64,000 bases of DNA from Adenanthera pavonina (Eukaryota > Streptophyta > Magnoliopsida > Fabales > Fabaceae), in contig JAIVEN010000004.1 in assembly GCA_026686845.1 (NCBI GenBank), positions 20,616,827-20,680,826 of the forward strand. The letters are read 5' to 3'. A program made the position numbers and the translations under genes. Positions within the stretch are counted from its first letter, which is position 1; each line of letters starts with the position of its first letter. The notes under the pieces were generated by a model that did no database searches, was not told the origin of the DNA, and worked only from the letters and a program-made list of their open reading frames with translations. This document shows positions 13,285-26,726 of the stretch, in pieces.

Positions 13285-14529
13285 GAGTCCCTGCGAGGGT
13301 GACATGCATACCATTCATTTCACATTGCATTCATGTGTTGCATGAGTTGTATGTATATATATATTGTGTGTGTTTGTCCCCGGTTACTGAGACATTGTCT
13401 CATATTCCTTTCCCATGAACTAACCTTTTAGGTAAAGACTCTGGTGCTCATTCAGAAAGAATCAAGGAGTTAGCGGTCTTTCTATCCTCGGGAATTCCAA
13501 GTATATTTAGTGGTTATAATTTAGTTTATGTAATTCTGTGCCAAGTAGGTTGTTGTAGTTGGTTACCTGGATAAGAGTCCAGAGAGTACTATTTCAATGT
13601 TATGGGATGATAGTGATATTGATGGATGTTATGTAGGATGAGTATAGAGATGCATGTGATGTAATGTGTGTGTTGTTGACAGTAGACCTTGTTATGGATC
13701 TTTAACGTATGAGCAGGTATTTGTATGCTAGAATGGTTGAATAAGGGACTAAGGGTGGTTTTGGGCCATGTATGTGAGTTGTGGGCATCTAGCCCATTAG
13801 GTCAATTCTCAAAGGAAAGGTTTCTTTGGGGTAAAACCTTCTTGGACATGTTAGTCTAACCAAATATGACCTATGTGAAGGGTCTCTGGGTGTCCATTTG
13901 CCTTTGGTAGCAATTGGAGGTGATAGGTTGTGAGTTTTGGTCAAAAAGTGACAAAAATGGTTTTAGGTGTCCAGAATTTGCATATGGAGTTGGATTTGGG
14001 TGAAATTGGTATCCATGGTTAGATAATAACGAGACAAATCTGTAGGAGTTAGAATCAGGTCAATCAGAGTTTGGAGCCTGAAGTTATGCGCGTCGGAAGT
14101 TAGCCCGGTAAATCAGCAATTTGCTGATATAAGTTCTGATACTGGGGCCGCGGCTCCAGAAATCCAGGCCATGGAACCATCAAGACAGTGGGTGTCAGTG
14201 AGTCTTTAAAGGGTTGGAGCCACGGTGCAACTGTAGCAGGCCGCGGCCTCATGCTGTTCAGGTGTCTTTCTGGTGTTTTTCTGCTACTCTGAAGCTTTGG
14301 AAAGCTCCTTTGAGATGTTTGGGGTTATGTTTGGTTGATTTTTGAAGGTTTTGGTCAAGTCTGGAGGTGCTTGAGTATAGGGTGTTAAACCATATGCTAT
14401 TGCCTGACTGAGATCCCGGCAGTACTGTAGCCCACCGCGGCTCCATATAGTTTTGACCCAAACCTAAATTTTTCACTGTTTTGATGTTTTGGGAATTGTT
14501 TTCGGGGTTCCTGAAGGTAGGTTGTTACA

Positions 14530-14567
14530 AAACACATACCATACACCAAAACATGACACAATGGGAT
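14530..14567. other. 38-bp spacer between convergent G LTRs
   Basis: This short AC-rich sequence separates the end of a plus-oriented G LTR (GGTTGTTACA) from the start of a minus-oriented one (TGTAATATCC). It is the axis of a large inverted repeat. Confidence 0.7.
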
Positions 14568-16625
14568 TGTAATATCCTAAGAATTTATGACCAAAATAAC
14601 CATCATCGAATCAATAACTTGACACTTAGGAGATAATAAGTAACACTCAAATTGTTTTGGACCAAGACATAATTAGAAGATAACCATGAAGGACACATCA
14701 GGATGGGAAAATATAAGGGAAGCTTAGAAGAAATAGGGTTAGTCATGACCAAAAGACCAAAAGCCATAATTGTGCAGCAAAATGATCAAGAAACCAAATG
14801 GCCACTCTGGCACCGTAGCTTAGAGGAATGGCGCTACAATGCTTGAGTCTATTGTGATGACAGTAAATTGTTGACATTTTGGACGAACTTTGAACATGCA
14901 TATCTTCATACTCGTACCTCCGATTCACATGATTCCATATGGAGATTTTGGACCCCTGAAATTAAAACGATCACTTTTAGGCCAAACTTGGCACCAACCT
15001 TACCCAAAACCAAACCACTAACTTTTTGGACACCAAACTTATCCCAACATGTCACAAATGATACCAAGATATTGTCCAAGGAGGTGCAACCTCAAGGAAA
15101 CCTCTTCTTTGAGATTTAACCACCCTTGAACCCCAAATCTTCCTAATGGGTTACGTACCTATTTTTACAAAATCTACCAAACATTAAAACTAGCCTCCTA
15201 AACCACTCTAACTTAACAAAATATGCATTGGGAAACTATTGCCTAGCTCACTACGATAATAAACGGGCCACACCTCCTAACATACGCAGCAACCCTAACA
15301 TCAAACATAACAAAATCATCAAGGTAGCTTAGACTACCACTACCAACATGCATACATCCATACATTGATACCACATACACATATATATGCAATATAGCCT
15401 CAACCAACTTTGAGGTCATAAGTGACATGAGTCATACACGAAAGGCAAGGACATGCAAACAATCCCTAGGAACTCACTTAACAATACTACATATAGCGTT
15501 AATTAATGTTCTACACTTGGCACAATAGTATATAAATACATGTGTTCCCAAAGGAAATATACCCAACAATGGTATTCAAATATCCTGCACATCATCAAGT
15601 GGAATTCATCCATCTTTGCTTCCTATTTGCTAAAGCTAAAACCTATTCGTGAAAATGTTTTCCACAGGAGATGAGACAAGAGTCACAGTAACCAAGAAAC
15701 AACTAATCAAATAAAAGAAAGATTTCAAACACAAGAGGTTCAATATAAAAGTTCAGTACAAGTTCATATACATGCAATATGTACCATGTATGATGCCATA
15801 CACATGATATGCAATAAAACCCACAGTAATCACTGCTAAAACTATGAGCTAGGTAATCTTGACAAGTAGCCTTCTTCCAACAATCGGTGAAGGCCACTTC
15901 TATAACACCTTAACTTTAATCTTATTTCCCATGCATTAGACCTCAATTATGGTCCATTAATCATGTTTATAGTCTTAAATCACCTAGAAAATTAAAACAA
16001 AATTTTTTAAAAATTTAGTGGTATTGTTCACTTGGCAAAATCATTTTACCGACTAAACTTCAAAAATTTATAATTAATTATTGAAAAATTGTATAGAGGT
16101 GATTAAAGTCTCTAAATTTAGCTTAAAACATTGTCTACAAGGAAAAAAAAAGAAATAGAGCTTTGGTTGTGTCAATTTGTACAGTAGATTTTGAGAATAT
16201 ATATTGTTCATTAGGTTATTTTCTTAAAACCCAGTTTTCTGACTTCAATTTTGAAAAATCATAATAAATCAGGCATAGCTCCAATTGAGATGCTCTTTAG
16301 ATGGTTTTAAATCTCTATCTGTCTACTTTAAGAGTATATATAATATTCATACATAATTTTTCATTTTGCCCAAACAATAGCAGAAATACTACACAAGAGT
16401 CAGAATGACTATTTCTATCCTTTAACTTTGCAAAATAATTTCATAATATATATATGGCTATTTCTTGTTCCAAACTAGTTCCATACATCATGGGAGACCT
16501 TAAGTGACATAATGGTCTAATGGTACAGCCTTACAATAGCATACATAAATTTTCATATCATTTCCAAACAAAAGGTCAAAGACAAAAATGTCATTTTATT
16601 CATTAATTCCTCCTTCCTTGCCTTG

Positions 16626-19076
16626 TGTAACAACCTCACTCCACACGCCTCCATACTTAACCAAAACTTCCGAAATTACAACCCAAACAACTCTCCAATG
16701 CTTCAAAACAGTGGAACAACCCAAAAAGCCAAAAATTAGGCTGGGGCTGGGGCTGCGGCTGCTACAGTACCGCCGCGGCTCCAACCTCCCTTGTCTCAAC
16801 ATCGCTGCTGGGAGTCTGGCGCCCCCTTGCTGATACACCACATCAGCAACTTTAACATTTAGGGCGAACTTTCGACGCGCATAACTTTATGCTCCGACCT
16901 CCGATTGACTCGAATCCAACTCCTACAAGTCAATCTAGTCCCCATCTATCCAAGGACACCACTTTTACCTCAATCCAACTCCGTATGGAGATTCTGGACC
17001 CTTGACACTATTTTTGCCACTTGTTGACCAAAACTCACCACTAGCCACCTCCAATTGCCACCAAAGGCAACTGGTCGCTCAAAGACCATTCATACAGGTC
17101 CAAAACCCCCAAACCAACCTGTTCAAAGAGGTTTTACCTCAAAGGAACCACTCCTTTGAGATTTGACCCCTTGGAACCCAACCTGACCAAATGGGCTACA
17201 GGCCCTTACGCAAACCAACAAGGCCTAACAACACTCTGGACTTACCAAAACTGTCACACATACTTCTCAACAACATTCAACCATACATACCACATACATA
17301 AACATCCATACATAGCCAGTCTCAATCATAACATTATCCATTACAAACCATGCTATCCTACTTGGCACAAGATACTAATACAACATACACACACTACATA
17401 GACTATTCCTATGTATACAGCTACTCCCGCGTCTTCTCCGGACTAGTGCCAGAACCGTCACCTGAAAGGTTAGTTTATGGGAGAGGGGGTGAGACAATGT
17501 CTCAGTAACCGGGAACAACAACCAAACACTAATATATATATACTGATCCACACTGTCGTGCAATGCAATGCTAATGAATGGTATACATGTTCTCCCTCAT
17601 ACACGGCTAGAACCATGAGCTATCGTCATCATAAGACATTTAATAGATGATTCCCTTCCAACAGTCGGTGAAGACCGATTCCAGGACATCACCAAGCTCA
17701 CCTTACCCTAATGCAATCGGGCCAATGGTTACACTAGAGTTCGGACCGTGGCTCTCCTTCCCCTGGACCATCACAAATTGATGGTGATTTAGAGAAGGTG
17801 CATCCCCAAATCCACAGTCACCTGGCTCCCCCTAGGAGAGGATTTAGTGACAGGGATATCATATCATATCATGTCCTCTGCCGCCTGGCTCTCCCACGGA
17901 GAGGATTTAGCGATAGGGATCTTTATCACATCATATCTCATCATCATCACCTCGTCATCCATTTCTCACTATGCAATCATGTGGTGATGATATCAATGTC
18001 ATGCCAACATGCCTCTACATACATATATACATATACCATCATATCATATATCATATGGACATGCTAGCATGCAATAGTATGGGGATGCTACACATCATAA
18101 CATATACAATCATCATACATCAACAAGCCGGGCATACCACGATATGCAGAAAATCGTACACACACACAATCAATATCGTGGTATGAAAAGGAACATGCAT
18201 ATACGTACATATACATATCAACATATAATCACATAAAACAAACATTCGGTTACCTCAAGCTAACAATATCGCACTTGCACGGGTTCCACAAGCTTCCTTG
18301 AACTGTCAAGTACGTGTGAATCCCTCTCGCTTGGCCAACAACCTTTATCATGTCACAATTCTTCCATTAGCACAATTTACCAACAAATCAAACCTCACAA
18401 TTCCACCACATTAACCAAACCCAAGGTTCCAACACCCTTTTTATGCATCAATAAGCTCTTAGGGATTACTCAAACACCACACAACCTCAGACACCTTGAA
18501 TTCCTAAGAGCCATTACCAAAGACAACCTAGGGTTAAGCTCTAAACACACATAATCCCTTCAAAACTCACATTCGGGTAACAAGAACCTCAAAACACACT
18601 TCCTTAACCCCAAAACATCCATTTCAATCTGTGGATTTCATCCCAAACCGGAAATCCAACCATACAACCGAAAATCCCAAATTTCAACCGAAGAAAATGG
18701 AGAGAGAGGAGTAGGGAATGCTTACCAACTTGAATCCAAGCTCCCGATGGACGAGAATCACCCTGGGACACCGAAAATTCCGAACCCTAGCACTGCTCCT
18801 CGTCTCTCTGCGTCGCTCCCTTCGTTTCCTTTCTTTCTTTCGCGTCCGACTAATCCGGATTTAAACAATTTTTCCGACTCTCGCGGCGGCTCCAGCATGC
18901 CTCGCCGCGGTTCCACCAAATAATCCAAAACAATGCCACTGGAAAGCTTCTCGCCGCGGAGGCCCTGCTCTTCGCCACGGTGTGGAGCTCTTCCGGACTC
19001 CACTTGAGCCTTCCTCCGTCCTGATTCCTCCGGTCCTGAACACAATGCCAAGAAAAATATCATGAGGGGAATTACA
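16626..19076 (-). mobile_element. G-family solo LTR with target duplication CCTTG
   Basis: It runs from TGTAACAACC to GGGGAATTACA and is flanked on both sides by CCTTG (16621-16625 and 19077-19081). This is the signature of an integrated element reduced by LTR-LTR recombination. Its length is 2451 bp. It contains the perfect hairpin at 18133-18185. ORFs within it (16588-16841, 18758-19129) run across conserved LTR blocks in arbitrary frames and are not genes. Confidence 0.93.
18133..18185. repeat. Perfect 13-bp inverted repeat (G-LTR hairpin)
   Basis: CATACCACGATAT (18133-18145) pairs exactly with ATATCGTGGTATG (18173-18185), with a 27-bp spacer containing (CA)n. Confidence 0.9.
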
Positions 19077-21198
19077 CCTTGCTCCTTCTTGGAAGCCTTG
19101 CCAAGACTTGTGCCTATCATGCTAGTCATTTGGGAGAGTGAGATTTAAAGAATCTCAGTAGCAACATTATTTTAAACATGCAGGTCATCACATATATCAT
19201 GAAATTATCAAATAATTATTTTATAACATAATGAGTCATATTAATTCATAAAAATCTCGAGAGAGTTTTCTCTTATAAAATGGACATCTCGAGGTCAAAA
19301 CCCCTTCATAAACTCAACCAAAATAATCACAAAATATCACATATATAATATGACAAGTCATAAACCATATCAAAACAATATAGGATAACGTAATGCTTTA
19401 AGAAGAAAGTCGCTACCTTGGTGAAACTCCTTGCTTTTCCTCTTGGTTTCACTTCTCCCTAGGGCTTCCATAAGCTTCCTTGAACCTAGATACATCATCA
19501 TTTAAGACCATAAGCCACTGATTCATGGTGTTGGTTCATAAAGTCTGTACTAAACCTTAAAATTTCACTTTGTTATTCTTTGCCTTTTCATGAAACCAAT
19601 ACTTGTTTCTAAGATTTTCCATCATGAGGAACTCATTTTTGGCATCAAAACCATGAAAATCCAACTCCTTTTCACTTTATGACTTGGTTGAAAATTAGGA
19701 TTTTAGAAGGGAAAATAAAATCTTTCAAAACTTGCTTCCAAATACATCGAAACTTGTTCCTTTCACTTAATCTCATGCTTTCTCAAAACTTTATGCATAA
19801 CCCACTTCCTTTCAACCTTTAAGCTTCGGCTGAAAATCATAAAGCAAGAGGAGGAGAAGAGAACTCAGAGGATCTAACTCAAACCACTTGAAAACAATAA
19901 GCTTGAAGGCATAAAACTTACCTTTGGTCTTTAAACTTCAAGCTTCAACTTTGCTTTCCCTCTTTTCTCTTCTCTTTTCCCTCTCCTCTCTAATGTCTTT
20001 CTTGGAGCTTCTCTTTCTCTCTCTCTTCTTGCAACAGCAAGTGGCGTCTAAATGAGAGAGCAAAAGGAGAGGTTAATTAACTTAATTAACTTACTAACAT
20101 TGGTTTACTTTCCAATACTTCTTTAAAAAGTATTCTGCAAAAAAATGACAAAAATCTATGCCTTCCTTGAGAAGTATTTGAGCCAAAAACCTCATGCCGC
20201 ACATGCTAAATTGTGGTGCCAATAAGGAAGAAGTGAGTTTCAAAATATTGCATATTTTTCTCAGTCCAGATATATCTTGTATCAGATATTTTTACCAGGA
20301 TCGATAAAATTACGTTTTGTGATATTTCATTACTTTATGGATACAAGATTATTCTAAATTTTATATATGTGTTCTCTCAATTATCCTATTCTAAATAGTA
20401 TCTGTGTTGCCCACATGGAGTTCCTTCTACCTTTTGCCATTTGTGGGCTCCATCATCCCTTTTTGACACCCAACACTAATTATTTCTTCATTTTTAATTA
20501 GTTAGTCTACATGCTATATATCATTGGGTCTTACTCATCACGACTTTCATTTTGATAGTGATTTTTAATATTTATGAAATTACCCTTGAGTTGGGGCAAA
20601 AATACAAATTTTCATTCTTTTAGGTTTTTTTTGCAATTTTTCTTAGGGATTACAAATGCAACAAATTCTTCACTTTTAAGGGCTAAATTGCAAAGTATTA
20701 TTTATCCTTAGGGCTAAAATATAATTTTCTCATTTTACTTTCTAACCTAGGAAATGACATCTTTACCCTTTTTTCATATCTATATGTGTATCTTAGATTT
20801 TGCTATTTCCCTCTACATCTTATGATATCTAGGGGTTTATGAATGTTACAGACTCTGGGGAACCACTATGCTCACCTCTCACTAATCATGACCTGGCCAA
20901 AGGCCATTCTGCTAATGTTTAGACTATGTTTCTTCTTTCCCTGAACCACCCAAATTAATGACTATAATAGAAGGTGCATCCCCATTCCACAACCACTTGA
21001 GTCTCTAAGCCAAAGGATGATTATTTAGTGATAGGCATATTATAAGCTGCACCACTTGAACACAAGGCCTTATGTGCTATTCAATGGATTAACATACCAC
21101 ATAGTATCTAATCGACATCATCACCCAACCAACATATGCTCAACCATGCATAATTAGTGATGATGCCCATATGTCATGCTAACATGTCTTGTTATACA

Positions 21199-21290
21199 CA
21201 ATAATAATAATAATAATAACAACAACAACAACAACAGCAACAATCATCATCATCATCACCATCATCATTATCATCATTGTCATTATGCTA
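21199..21290. repeat. Compound microsatellite (AAT)n(AAC)n(ATC)n
   Basis: There are consecutive runs of AAT, AAC and ATC triplets within the right fragment of the old G LTR. They extend the CATCA-rich zone common to this LTR family. Confidence 0.9.
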
Positions 21291-22180
21291 GCATAATATC
21301 ATCATAAAAGATATCTCATAGGGATGCTCAATAATCATATATATCAATGTTCGCCATGTTCATAAACTTCTATATATCTTTATACTAGCCATTCTCAACT
21401 GTTATCATGAGTATTATTACCATCATTTTCATCAGTACTTGTTAATATCTCTATGTTATGATGATAACAAAACTAAAGAAGGATTGTTTTGCGTTTTGTA
21501 GGATTTTCTTAATTCAAGCACAATTTATAAGGTATCATCCAGTCAAAGTTAGCTCAAGACAAGTTTCTTAGGTTCCTTGTAAGTGGTTGAGTTATGAACA
21601 ATTAATTAGCCTTTTCAAATAATTTCTAAACTCAAAGATTTAATATCTTAGAAGATTCTAACCCCACAAGTAGTTTCAAGCCTTATTTCTTTAAGTTTCA
21701 TAAAGACTTTCTGAAGTAACCAATTATATCGAGTAATCTAACCTGATATATTAGCAAAGTCTTCACAATTTTGTTTTCCTTACTGGTATAACCAATTACT
21801 TTTAGCAAAGTAATTGATTGTCATTTCATGCCAACATCAGTGTGTCTCTGTATCACGTGTTAACCGATTACCTCAATATACATAATCGATTATATCAACA
21901 AATAATCTCAATTCAATTTTTTCCCATTAGCATAACCTATTACTCCTATCAAACTAATCGATTATCAATCTTATTGCAAACTGAATTGTTTTCAATCTCA
22001 CATCCCAATCAGTTACTCTTGCCTCATAATCGGTTACCCTCCTTCATATAACCTATTATACATCAAAATGTAACAAGTTACCTATGAACTCCTTTCTCTC
22101 ATACTTCAATAACCTGTTATGTCTGAAGAGATAATTAATTACACCATTCTAACCTTTGAACCTAACTTATTATCCTAGCT

Positions 22181-25100
22181 TGTCACATCTTAATTTAGGC
22201 CCATATTCCCATGTTTTAGATCTTATTTAAGTCTATTTAAACATAATTAGAAGCTTGAATCAAATAAAAACTAAAAACCGAATTTTTAATAATTTGGATA
22301 TTGTTCACTTGGTAAATTCTATTTTACTGACTAAACTTTGAAAATTCATAACTAATTTTACAAAAATTGTATTGAAGTGATTCAAGCGTCTAGAAATAAC
22401 TAAAATCATTATCTATATGGAAAAAATATGTAACAGAACAATTACTAGGGAATTCATATAGTTTATTCTTCCATAAATCACTGTAAATTTAGTCAGTTTC
22501 ACTTTCCCAAGATTTTAGTCTTAAATTTAAAAATTCATATCTCTCTACCCCAAGCCAATTTATGAATTCTTAATGTCATTGAAAATCCCTATATGTCTAC
22601 TTTCTAAACATATTTTTCTTGTATATTTATTGAACTCATACAGAGTATGACATTAACTTAAATCACTAAGGGTTAGATTTTAACTTTATCTGGAACAATT
22701 TTAGGAGAATTTATATATCTTTTTCTCTATAGCTCCAAATACCTTCAAACCAGTGGTATTCATTTTCTAAGACATATATCTTTCCGTTGATGCCAACCAA
22801 TGAATTTTGGAGTGCTATAGAATTTTAATTACCTTTTGAAATTTCTAGTACCTATGTTTAAGACTTCCAGTTTTTTAATTTTGCCTTGTTTTGAACTCTA
22901 ACTTTGAAAATTCACATTAATTCGTACACATATCAAATTAAAGTTCTCTTTGCACCATTTTAAAGCTCTATCTGTCTAATTTAAGAGCATATATAAGATT
23001 CATATATCATTTCTCATTTCGCTTAGGAAGTAGTAGAATTACTATGCATCAGAATGGTCATTTCTATTTCTTAACTTTACAAAATCATATCCCTAACATA
23101 TATACATGGCCATTTCTTGATCCAAATCCATACACAATATTATGAGAAATCTTAAAGGTACATGTTAACCAACAATGGCAGCCTCATACATTCATATACA
23201 TTTTTATACAAAATTACATCGTAAATTGCCCTAACATTCTCAAAATGAATCATGCTTCATCATCAACTACCTTCCTTCTTTCTCTTACCATTCTTGTACT
23301 CCTTGCATGATTAGGCCTACACATGGTTGCATTTGGAAGGAATGAGATTCATGTAATCGCAGTAGTAATCACCCAATCATGCAATCATATGATCGTGTAA
23401 ATCATAGAATATCTTGAAATTATTAAACAAACACTTTGAACATTTAATGCCATCACAATTCATAAAATTTTTAGTAGAGTTTCATTTTGAAAAATGGATA
23501 TCCAAAGTTTATAAACCTTGTCAAACAACTCAGTCAATCAACACAAATTGTCAGCAAGCATCATAATAAATGGCATATCAATCAATTCATGAAATTCAAG
23601 TTTGATAATAAAGAGCATAAGTAGACATATTACTACCTTGTGGCATTCCGTTGCTTTCTAAATTTTGTACACTTTTTCCTTGGTCTTTGACAACTTTCTT
23701 GAGCCTAATCACAATATTATCCAAGGTTATAAGCTACTAATTTAAGGAGCTCAACTACAAAGTGCTCATTAAAACCCTAACTTTTTATCTTACAATTCAT
23801 TTAGTCTTCCTTTGATCTAACACTTGTTCTTAAAATTTTGGACCATGAGAAATCCATTTTTGTCATTAAAATAGTGAAATTCCAACTCTAAATCATCCTT
23901 AAGTCTGGCCAAAAATACTGAGAAAATGAGAGAAAAAGATTTTCTTCAAAATACATCAAATTACTTTTGGAAACTTAATTTAAATGGCTATTCTAAGCTA
24001 TCCCCTAAATTTATTGTGCAAAAACTCAATTCTTTCTTGTCCTAAGGCCTTGGCTGAAATCTTAGAGTGAGAGAGGAAATGGAATACTCCATGAAACTAC
24101 TTCATATTACTTAGAATAACTAACTTGAAGGCATGGAATTTTACCTTGCTTTTGAACTTCATTTCCCAAGCTTTTCTTTTTCCCTTTGCTCGTTACTTCT
24201 CTCACACCTTTCCTCTTCTTTTTTCTGGTCAGAAGCTCTCTTTCTCTTACTCTCTTGTGCAACTCATGTAATGCCAAGGAAAGAGAGGAAATGAAGTCAT
24301 TAATCTTGTCACATCACCCTGATCATATGTTTTTTTTTTCTCTCAATAATTCTTGAACAAGCCTTCAAGAAATAATATAAAACTATTTTTCACATGTGGG
24401 CTACAACTGTTGGCCATCCCGAAATGTGGAAAATTGGGTAATTAACTTGGCTAAGTACCTTGCTAATCATGATTACTTCTTTTTTTATCAAAAAGCTTTA
24501 CCTTCTTTGAGAAGTATTGAATAAAAATCAATTAAATAAATTTCCTCCATATCCCTTGCCTTGGTCACATCATATTGAGGGAAAAATTTTCCAAAAATGC
24601 TTTATAAATCTTAATGAACCAAAATACTCTTTACCAATAACTTTTACCCGTATCGATTAAATATTTTTACCATAATTGTCATTTAATTGATATAAGATTA
24701 TACAAACATTACTTTTGGAATTAAATCATTATGTTGGCCCAAAATATATTGGAGTAACATCCATTCACTATCCTTGACTCGATACTGCTTTTTTGGCAGT
24801 TTAAAATAACATGTATCGAATAAAATATTAATTACAAAACTTTAATGCCCAATAAAAATTATATAGATCTAATGAGCTTCCAAATAATATTCCATTTGGC
24901 CTAGCTTATAAAGATCTTCATTTTGACTATAATTTTTTCATATTTTTGCAAAAATACCCTTAACCCGAAGTAAATTTATAATTTTTGAAACTTTTAGGTC
25001 ATAGCTGTAATTATCCCCAAAACTTTAATTACTCTACATTGCCGTGGTTTTCTTCTTAAAGGGCCAAATTGCAAAATAGGTAATTTCTAGGGGTGAAATT

Positions 25101-25259
25101 GTAATTTGCTCCTTAATTCTAATTATGAAAATAACATTTTTATCCTTTTTCATCCAGTTATGTGTCTCTCCATTTTCTAAGATTTTAGACACATTTTTAG
25201 ATATCGTTCATTTTATCATTTTGTATTATTTAATATCCAATAAAATTTAGGATATTACA
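22181..25259 (-). mobile_element. R-family LTR inside the E 5' LTR
   Basis: It starts TGTCACATCTTAATTTAGG and ends TTAGGATATTACA. It shares blocks with the other R LTRs, for example GTATTGTTCACTTGG and CCCTATATGTCTACTTTCT. No 5-bp duplication is visible (TAGCT on the left, TTGTA on the right). It is followed directly by a second R terminus, so the insertion is composite. Confidence 0.75.
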
Positions 25260-25616
25260 TTGTACCCTTAAGCCGAGTCAATGATGTAAATATCGTTTCT
25301 TCTAGATACTTCCTCATAATTTTCCCCAAAGACTAGTTTTTTATAATTCTTTTTTATTTAACTTCAAATTGGTCCATCTTTCAACCTCGATCTCTCGACT
25401 ACACAATACTTATACTGTTACACTTAGTTGGAGATGAGCTTCCATCTAACTGGTATATTGCATAACTTTTTTCAGCTTAGTTCTGAAATTAATTTTTAAT
25501 AAAAACTTTATGGAAAATTAATTTCAATTAAGGATTAAACATGTACCCTTGCGTCTTACTTTTTTTTACATCTTTTTATGCATTTTATAATATTCCGTAA
25601 AAATAGGGATATTACA
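25260..25616 (-). mobile_element. Terminal fragment of a second R-family LTR
   Basis: It aligns with the last 400 bp of the R1 LTR (CCCTTAAGCCGAGTC resembles CCCCTGAACCGAGTC at 8798-8812; the ending AAAATAGGGATATTACA is identical). Copia E sequence resumes at 25617. It probably belongs to the original R insertion, interrupted by or recombined with the copy at 22181-25259. Confidence 0.7.
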
Positions 25617-26125
25617 TGGACTATGTAATAGGTTATTTTTCTAAATGATTATGCTAGCTCTTGGTTTCAAATCTAACTTGTTATATTTGAGCTTATAATC
25701 TATTACCTTAATATTCAACTCAAAAGATCCTTTGAACTAACCTGTTACTCTTTAAAGTGTAACATGTTGTCTTGGTTTTTCATCTTCACCACATTCTCGA
25801 TAATTTGTTACCATGGCTATGATAATCGATTATGTTTTTGAATCTTCCAATATGCTTTCATGTCATTCTTTCTTGTCTGAGCAAGCTAGAAAATGGACTT
25901 AATTTCTTCTTCTATTTTAAAAATATTTTCTTCTATTTTAAATAATTATTTTATGTTACGGTGAAACACATTGCAAAAAGGAGCAAATACTTAGCATAAT
26001 CGATTACCTATCATATGTAATCATTTAATTTGGGTAGGTGAGCATTAAATGCACTTCCAACAGCTAATAAATCTTTGAGTAATGACAAATTAATTGTACC
26101 TAACGGGTAGTTAATGAGTTTCACC

Positions 26126-26134
26126 TATAAATAG
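26126..26134 (+). promoter_or_regulatory. TATA box of the copia E LTR
   Basis: TATAAATAG lies about 540 bp upstream of the LTR end. A transcript would start near 26155 and run into gag. Confidence 0.6.
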
Positions 26135-26675
26135 TGGTTCATTTATGCAGTAAAGAACAAGAACAGTGTTTTGAAATCATTTGCATTAAATTTGTTGTTA
26201 TGTTTCTCATAAACACGCTCAACCACCTTAGAACTTCATTGTACTTTATTTACCTCTTTGTGTGAAGATTTATTATTGTAAAGCTTTAAACTTTATTTTC
26301 AAATCTTTTTGAGTAGACTTAAGACAGTAGGTATCTTGAATGAGTTATCAAATTACTCCTTGTATGGAGAGAGTTTGGCTCGAGGAAGAACAAAGCATTG
26401 TACTTAGGCTCATAAATGCCCGTTCAAAACTTATGGAGATAGTGCAAACCTTAAGTGGTAACTTAGGGACTAAACATAGGCTAAGTGGTGTAGGTCAAAT
26501 TAGGATAAATTTCTTATGTCCCTTCTCTCTTTTATTGCTTCCTTCACTATGTTGAATATACTCTGTTTATCCTTGTTTTCCTACAATTTCATTATTTCAT
26601 TGATTCTTTTAGACATGGTGAAAAATGTCAAATCACTCAATTCACCCCTTTTGGGTGATCATCCATATCAATAAT

Positions 26676-26687
26676 TGGTATGAGAGC
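26676..26687 (+). promoter_or_regulatory. Primer-binding site of copia E (initiator Met tRNA)
   Basis: TGGTATGAGAGC differs by one base from TGGTATCAGAGC, the 12-nt complement of the initiator Met tRNA 3' end used by most plant copia elements. It fixes the start of the internal region. Confidence 0.9.
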
Positions 26688-26726
26688 TTGAACACTTATC
26701 AAGGATCTAACCATTCGAGAGTGATC

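Larger units (their letters stand above)
11977..14529 (+). mobile_element. G-family gypsy LTR, complete, plus orientation (2553 bp)
   Basis: It starts TGTAACACCCCTCATG and ends GGTTGTTACA, the exact reverse of the minus-oriented copies. No 5-bp duplication flanks it (CCATA on the left, AAACA on the right), so it may have arisen by recombination rather than as a clean solo LTR. It contains the hairpin (12889-12941), (GAT)n-rich DNA and a tandem repeat. No coding potential is seen; the overlapping frames at 12820-13075 reflect the simple repeats. Confidence 0.85.
15901..20850 (-). mobile_element. R-family LTR (short variant R2), split by a G solo LTR
   Basis: It starts TATAACACCTTAACTTTAATC and ends GAATGTTACA, with R-family blocks such as GTATTGTTCACTTGG..TTTTACCGACTAAACTT. 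Once the nested G LTR and its duplication are removed, it is about 2.49 kb. The flanks ACTTC and GACTC do not form a clean target duplication. Neither a primer site nor a polypurine tract is attached, so it behaves as a solo LTR. Confidence 0.75.
14568..21439 (-). mobile_element. Diverged G-family LTR, minus orientation, split by an R LTR and truncated
   Basis: The left part is 14568-15900, starting TGTAATATCC and with the G-type blocks CCTCCGATT..CATATGGAGATTTTGGA and AACAATCGGTGAAGG. The right part is 20851-21439, resuming with the CTCACC..ACTAATG..GGCCAAAGG block and the CATCA-rich region. The two parts are contiguous in other G LTRs (compare 55910-56330), so the R LTR at 15901-20850 is an insertion. 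The right end is cut off by copia E at 21440. It is more diverged than the other G LTRs and therefore older. Confidence 0.75.
21440..26670 (+). mobile_element. 5' LTR of Sirevirus-type copia element E, split by R-family sequence
   Basis: The left part (21440-22180) starts TGTTAATATCTC followed by ATGATGATAACAAAAC, similar to the family S LTR start. The right part (25617-26670) leads into the primer-binding site at 26676. Together they total about 1.8 kb. Both parts contain imperfect palindromes of the AATCGATTA type (21882-21893, 21955-21964, 25822-25833, 25996-26006). A TATA box lies at 26126-26134. The right boundary is approximate. Confidence 0.75.

Noticed and set aside
16588..16841. Overlapping 81-residue ORFs on both strands
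   Set aside because: They cross the start of the G solo LTR at 16626, so they cannot be an evolved gene.
18758..19129. 123-residue minus-strand ORF
   Set aside because: It lies wholly in and across the border of a G solo LTR; related LTRs break the frame (for example near 57053).
15901..20850. Target duplication ACTTC/GACTC for the R2 LTR
   Set aside because: Only partial identity; it cannot be claimed.
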